DNA of 7,160 nucleotides from Anaerolineales bacterium. GTDB taxonomy: Bacteria; Chloroflexota; Anaerolineae; Anaerolineales; Villigracilaceae. Position numbers and translations under genes: made by a program. Where the stretch lies: positions 1 through 7,160 of the forward strand of contig JAICQC010000245.1 in assembly GCA_025938055.1 (NCBI GenBank). Direction: 5' to 3'. Positions 5,781 through 7,160 of the stretch are shown one piece after another; position 1 is the stretch's first letter, and each line of letters starts with the position of its first letter. The notes under the pieces were generated by a model that worked only from the letters and a program-made list of their open reading frames with translations, was not told where the DNA came from and ran no database searches.

Positions 5781-6008
5781 TTAGAAAATCCCTTTGATAA
5801 ATAACAGCAATCCTACGATCGCCAGCGGCACACCGATGATCGCGCCGATGAGCGTCAAGCTGAGCAGCACACCAACGATCATCAGCAGGATTCCAATGAG
5901 CATCGCCACAAAGCGACCTGTCATCTCGACGATGACCGCCAGCAATTTCCAGAGCGCGGCGAAGGGCCAGAGATACCAGGGGATACGGTGTTTTTCACGC
6001 GTCGTCAT
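5781..6008 (-). CDS. Small two-helix membrane protein of unknown function
   Basis: Predicted 75-residue integral membrane protein. A short basic N-terminus (MTTREKHRIPWYLWPF) precedes an amphipathic/hydrophobic segment and two strongly hydrophobic glycine-containing stretches (about residues 31-50 and 53-73) joined by a tight turn, ending KGIF. A strong Shine-Dalgarno GGAGGT (6013-6018, minus strand) lies four bases before the ATG, supporting a real gene and this start. No catalytic motif is visible. I do not recognise a named family, though small IPWYLWPF-type membrane proteins like this seem familiar from Anaerolineae genomes. It is convergent with msrQ and divergent from the DsbA-like gene. 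The plus-strand reading over the same bases is a shadow. Function cannot be assigned. Confidence 0.75.
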   Translation of the reverse strand: MTTREKHRIPWYLWPFAALWKLLAVIVEMTGRFVAMLIGILLMIVGVLLSLTLIGAIIGVPLAIVGLLLFIKGIF

Positions 6009-6021
6009 TTCGACCTCCAGA

Positions 6022-6132
6022 GCAGGGATTCAGCGGGTGACAGTCACACAAGGAGCGTTATGGATGTGACCGTCACCCAATTAACCATACGCTGGCATCT
6101 TACAAAAGTAGCAAATGACCCTGAATCCCTGC
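6022..6132. repeat. 111-bp region bounded by perfect 12-bp inverted repeats
   Basis: GCAGGGATTCAG (6022-6033) and CTGAATCCCTGC (6121-6132) are exact inverted repeats framing most of the divergent intergenic region. Read in the direction of each gene, the same 12 bases lie 13 bases before the minus-strand ATG and 16 before the plus-strand ATG. On the plus side the arm falls within the -35/-10 spacer. No target-site duplication is visible outside the arms. It may be a small MITE-like element that delivered the promoter region, or a pair of symmetric regulatory sites. Confidence 0.55.
6035..6078. promoter_or_regulatory. Paired GTGACnGTCAC palindromes, candidate operator
   Basis: Two 11-base palindromes, GTGACAGTCAC (6037-6047) and GTGACCGTCAC (6066-6076), have centres 29 bases apart. 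Together they also form a larger inverted repeat, GGGTGACAGTCACA (6035-6048) with TGTGACCGTCACCC (6065-6078), mismatched at one position. They sit between two divergent genes. This could be a paired operator for a dimeric regulator or a hairpin of the surrounding repeat; spacing does not match the CRP consensus. Confidence 0.45.
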
Positions 6133-6142
6133 GTGATATAAT
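6115..6142 (+). promoter_or_regulatory. Extended -10 promoter for the DsbA-like gene, probably leaderless
   Basis: A perfect TATAAT (6137-6142) is preceded by TGA, giving the extended -10 form TGnTATAAT. A partial -35, ATGACC (6115-6120, four of six), lies 16 bases upstream. The ATG at 6149 begins seven bases after the -10, where transcription should start, and no Shine-Dalgarno exists between them. The transcript is therefore likely leaderless. Confidence 0.65.
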
Positions 6143-6148
6143 GCCCGT

Positions 6149-6973
6149 ATGCCCCCAAGAAAGAAACCAATCATCGAACCCGACATCGAGCCGCTAATTG
6201 AACCGGTCCACGAAACGGAAGATCCTTCCGTGAACGTATCCACTTCCACCCCTGAAGACACCGTCACATTCAAGCGCAGTCACTTCTATTCCGTCCTGAC
6301 CGTGCTGGCGTTCGCCGCGGGCGTCCTGCTAGGCTATGCAGTCTGGGGAATGCACCCCTCCTCTGAAACCGCGCAAAACTCTGCCCAGCCTTCCGGTCCG
6401 ATCGCGGAAGCGCCGGTCGCCGAACAGGCGGAGTTTATTCGTTACGACATCCCGACCGAAAATGCCTATGCCATCGGTCCGGATGATGCGCCGATCACCA
6501 TCGTGGAGTTTAGCGACTACCAGTGCCCGTTTTGCCGCCGCTGGCACGAGCAGGTGTATGAACCGCTGCTGGCTGCCTATCCCGGCAAGATCCGGCTGGT
6601 CTATCGTCATCTGCCGCTGACGTCCATCCACCCGGATGCGCTGTCTGCCGCGGAGGCGGCAATGTGCGCCGGCGACCAGGATGCCTACTGGCAGTATCAT
6701 GAAAAGCTCTTTAGCAGCGAATCGCTGGGGAATACTACCTATCTCCAGTACGCGCAGGACCTGGGCTTGAATCTGAACGCATTCGAAGCCTGCCTGAATG
6801 ATCATACGCATCAACAAGCCATCCAGGCAGACAGTGACTTTGCCATCAACCTCGGCATCCGTTCGACGCCGACCTTCTTTATCAATGGCCTTGCCGTGGT
6901 GGGTGCACAGCCGCTGGACGTATTTAAACAGGTCATCGATAAGGAACTAGCCGGAGAAATCCCGAACGAGTAA
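6149..6973 (+). CDS. Membrane-anchored DsbA-like thiol-disulfide oxidoreductase
   Basis: Extracytoplasmic disulfide oxidoreductase of 274 residues. A cytoplasmic, proline/acid-rich N-terminus with an IEP-type repeat (residues 8-19) precedes one membrane helix (about 46-67) and a Ser/Ala/Pro linker. The thioredoxin domain with helical insertion begins near AIGPDDAPITIVEFSDYQCPFCRRW. The active site is C126-P-F-C129. The cis-proline loop is STPTFFING (P241). Two further cysteines, C173 (AAMCAGDQ) and C215 (FEACLNDH), are spaced like the accessory pair of BdbD/DsbA-type proteins and may form a structural disulfide. Length and order fit Gram-positive/Chloroflexota anchored DsbA-like proteins. No DsbB or VKOR-type reoxidation partner is visible. 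The ATG is fixed by the -10 box just upstream. It forms its own unit between this promoter and a strong terminator. Oxidase versus isomerase activity cannot be told from sequence. Confidence 0.94.
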   Translation: MPPRKKPIIEPDIEPLIEPVHETEDPSVNVSTSTPEDTVTFKRSHFYSVLTVLAFAAGVLLGYAVWGMHPSSETAQNSAQPSGPIAEAPVAEQAEFIRYDIPTENAYAIGPDDAPITIVEFSDYQCPFCRRWHEQVYEPLLAAYPGKIRLVYRHLPLTSIHPDALSAAEAAMCAGDQDAYWQYHEKLFSSESLGNTTYLQYAQDLGLNLNAFEACLNDHTHQQAIQADSDFAINLGIRSTPTFFINGLAVVGAQPLDVFKQVIDKELAGEIPNE

Positions 6974-6978
6974 ATTTC

Positions 6979-7016
6979 TCAGAGCGGCTGGTGTAGCCGC
7001 TCTGATTTTTGTTTTT
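6979..7016 (+). terminator. Rho-independent terminator after the DsbA-like gene
   Basis: An 11-bp perfect stem, TCAGAGCGGCT (6979-6989) with AGCCGCTCTGA (6995-7005), has a 5-base loop and is followed by TTTTTGTTTTT (7006-7016). It starts six bases after the stop codon, a textbook intrinsic terminator. Confidence 0.92.
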
Positions 7017-7059
7017 CCAGACTTTGCTGCAGAATAGGACATGATATTTTGGAGGAGAG

Positions 7060-7160
7060 ATGAAAAAGTTTGTGGTTGTCGCTGGCAATATCGGTGTTGG
7101 GAAATCTACCCTGGTGGAACTGCTGAGTGTACGCCTGGGCTGGGAGCCGTTCTTCGAGCC
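7060..7160 (+). CDS. Deoxynucleoside kinase, 5' portion (3' end outside window)
   Basis: Only about 33 residues are visible: MKKFVVVAGNIGVGKSTLVELLSVRLGWEPFFE. The P-loop GNIGVGKST directly after a first beta strand, followed by LGWEPFFE, is the signature of the deoxyadenosine/deoxyguanosine kinase (dNK) family, which phosphorylates salvaged deoxynucleosides with ATP or another NTP. A strong Shine-Dalgarno GGAGG (7051-7055) lies four bases before the ATG. The gene stands after the DsbA-like terminator and is probably transcribed separately; no convincing promoter is seen in 7017-7050. Substrate preference cannot be judged from this fragment. Confidence 0.88.
   Translation, partial: MKKFVVVAGNIGVGKSTLVELLSVRLGWEPFFE

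Noticed and set aside
6065..6078. CRP/FNR binding site in TGTGACCGTCACCC
   Set aside because: The half-sites are separated by far fewer bases than the N6 of the CRP consensus, so a CRP-type site is not supported.
7024..7050. Possible promoter (TTGCTG ... TATTTT) before the deoxynucleoside kinase gene
   Set aside because: Spacing is only 15 bases and both boxes are poor matches, so it is not reported as a feature.

Overview
The window most resembles a chromosomal segment from the Anaerolineae (phylum Chloroflexota). That placement is inference, based on the style of the proteins and on the interspersed 'TTGCGAG ... GAAGCAATCTC' palindromic repeats filling the gaps between genes; no 16S rRNA or other marker gene is present. 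Base composition is moderately GC-rich and looks even across the window. There is no transposase, integrase, tRNA, rRNA or CRISPR array.

Layout. (1) Positions 1-887 hold the 3' end of a PAS-GGDEF diguanylate cyclase gene that begins outside the window. (2) Positions 981-5685 carry five plus-strand genes: an OmpR-family response regulator, a four-helix membrane histidine kinase, a lipoprotein thioredoxin of the DipZ C-terminal type, the molybdopterin methionine-sulfoxide reductase MsrP (YedY), and its heme membrane partner MsrQ (YedZ). A perfect 12-bp hairpin terminator closes the block at 5709-5740. (3) A small two-helix membrane protein gene lies on the minus strand (5781-6008) and is transcribed towards that terminator. 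(4) The divergent intergenic region 6009-6148 is densely palindromic and contains a near-consensus extended -10 promoter. (5) A membrane-anchored DsbA-like oxidoreductase (6149-6973) follows, ending in a textbook terminator. (6) The 5' end of a deoxynucleoside kinase gene runs off the right edge.

How the genes fit together. The central block reads as an extracytoplasmic redox-repair island. A two-component system sits directly upstream of a CxxC lipoprotein and of MsrPQ, which repairs oxidised methionines in exported proteins with electrons passed across the membrane. In E. coli, msrPQ is likewise controlled by a nearby two-component system (YedVW/HprSR). Here every extracytoplasmic redox enzyme carries a membrane anchor: lipobox (thioredoxin), Tat signal plus lipobox (MsrP), multi-helix (MsrQ) or N-terminal helix (DsbA-like). 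This fits a cell without a closed periplasm.

Most unusual features. Three of the four gaps inside the five-gene block are filled by copies of one composite palindromic repeat: 1674-1806, 3673-3823 in inverted orientation, and 4806-4991. Two copies abut stop codons and two create misleading upstream start codons. The remaining gap (3061-3132) instead holds an 11-bp-phased direct repeat in front of a -10 box. Eleven bases of it recur, inverted, upstream of the response-regulator gene, suggesting a binding site for that regulator.
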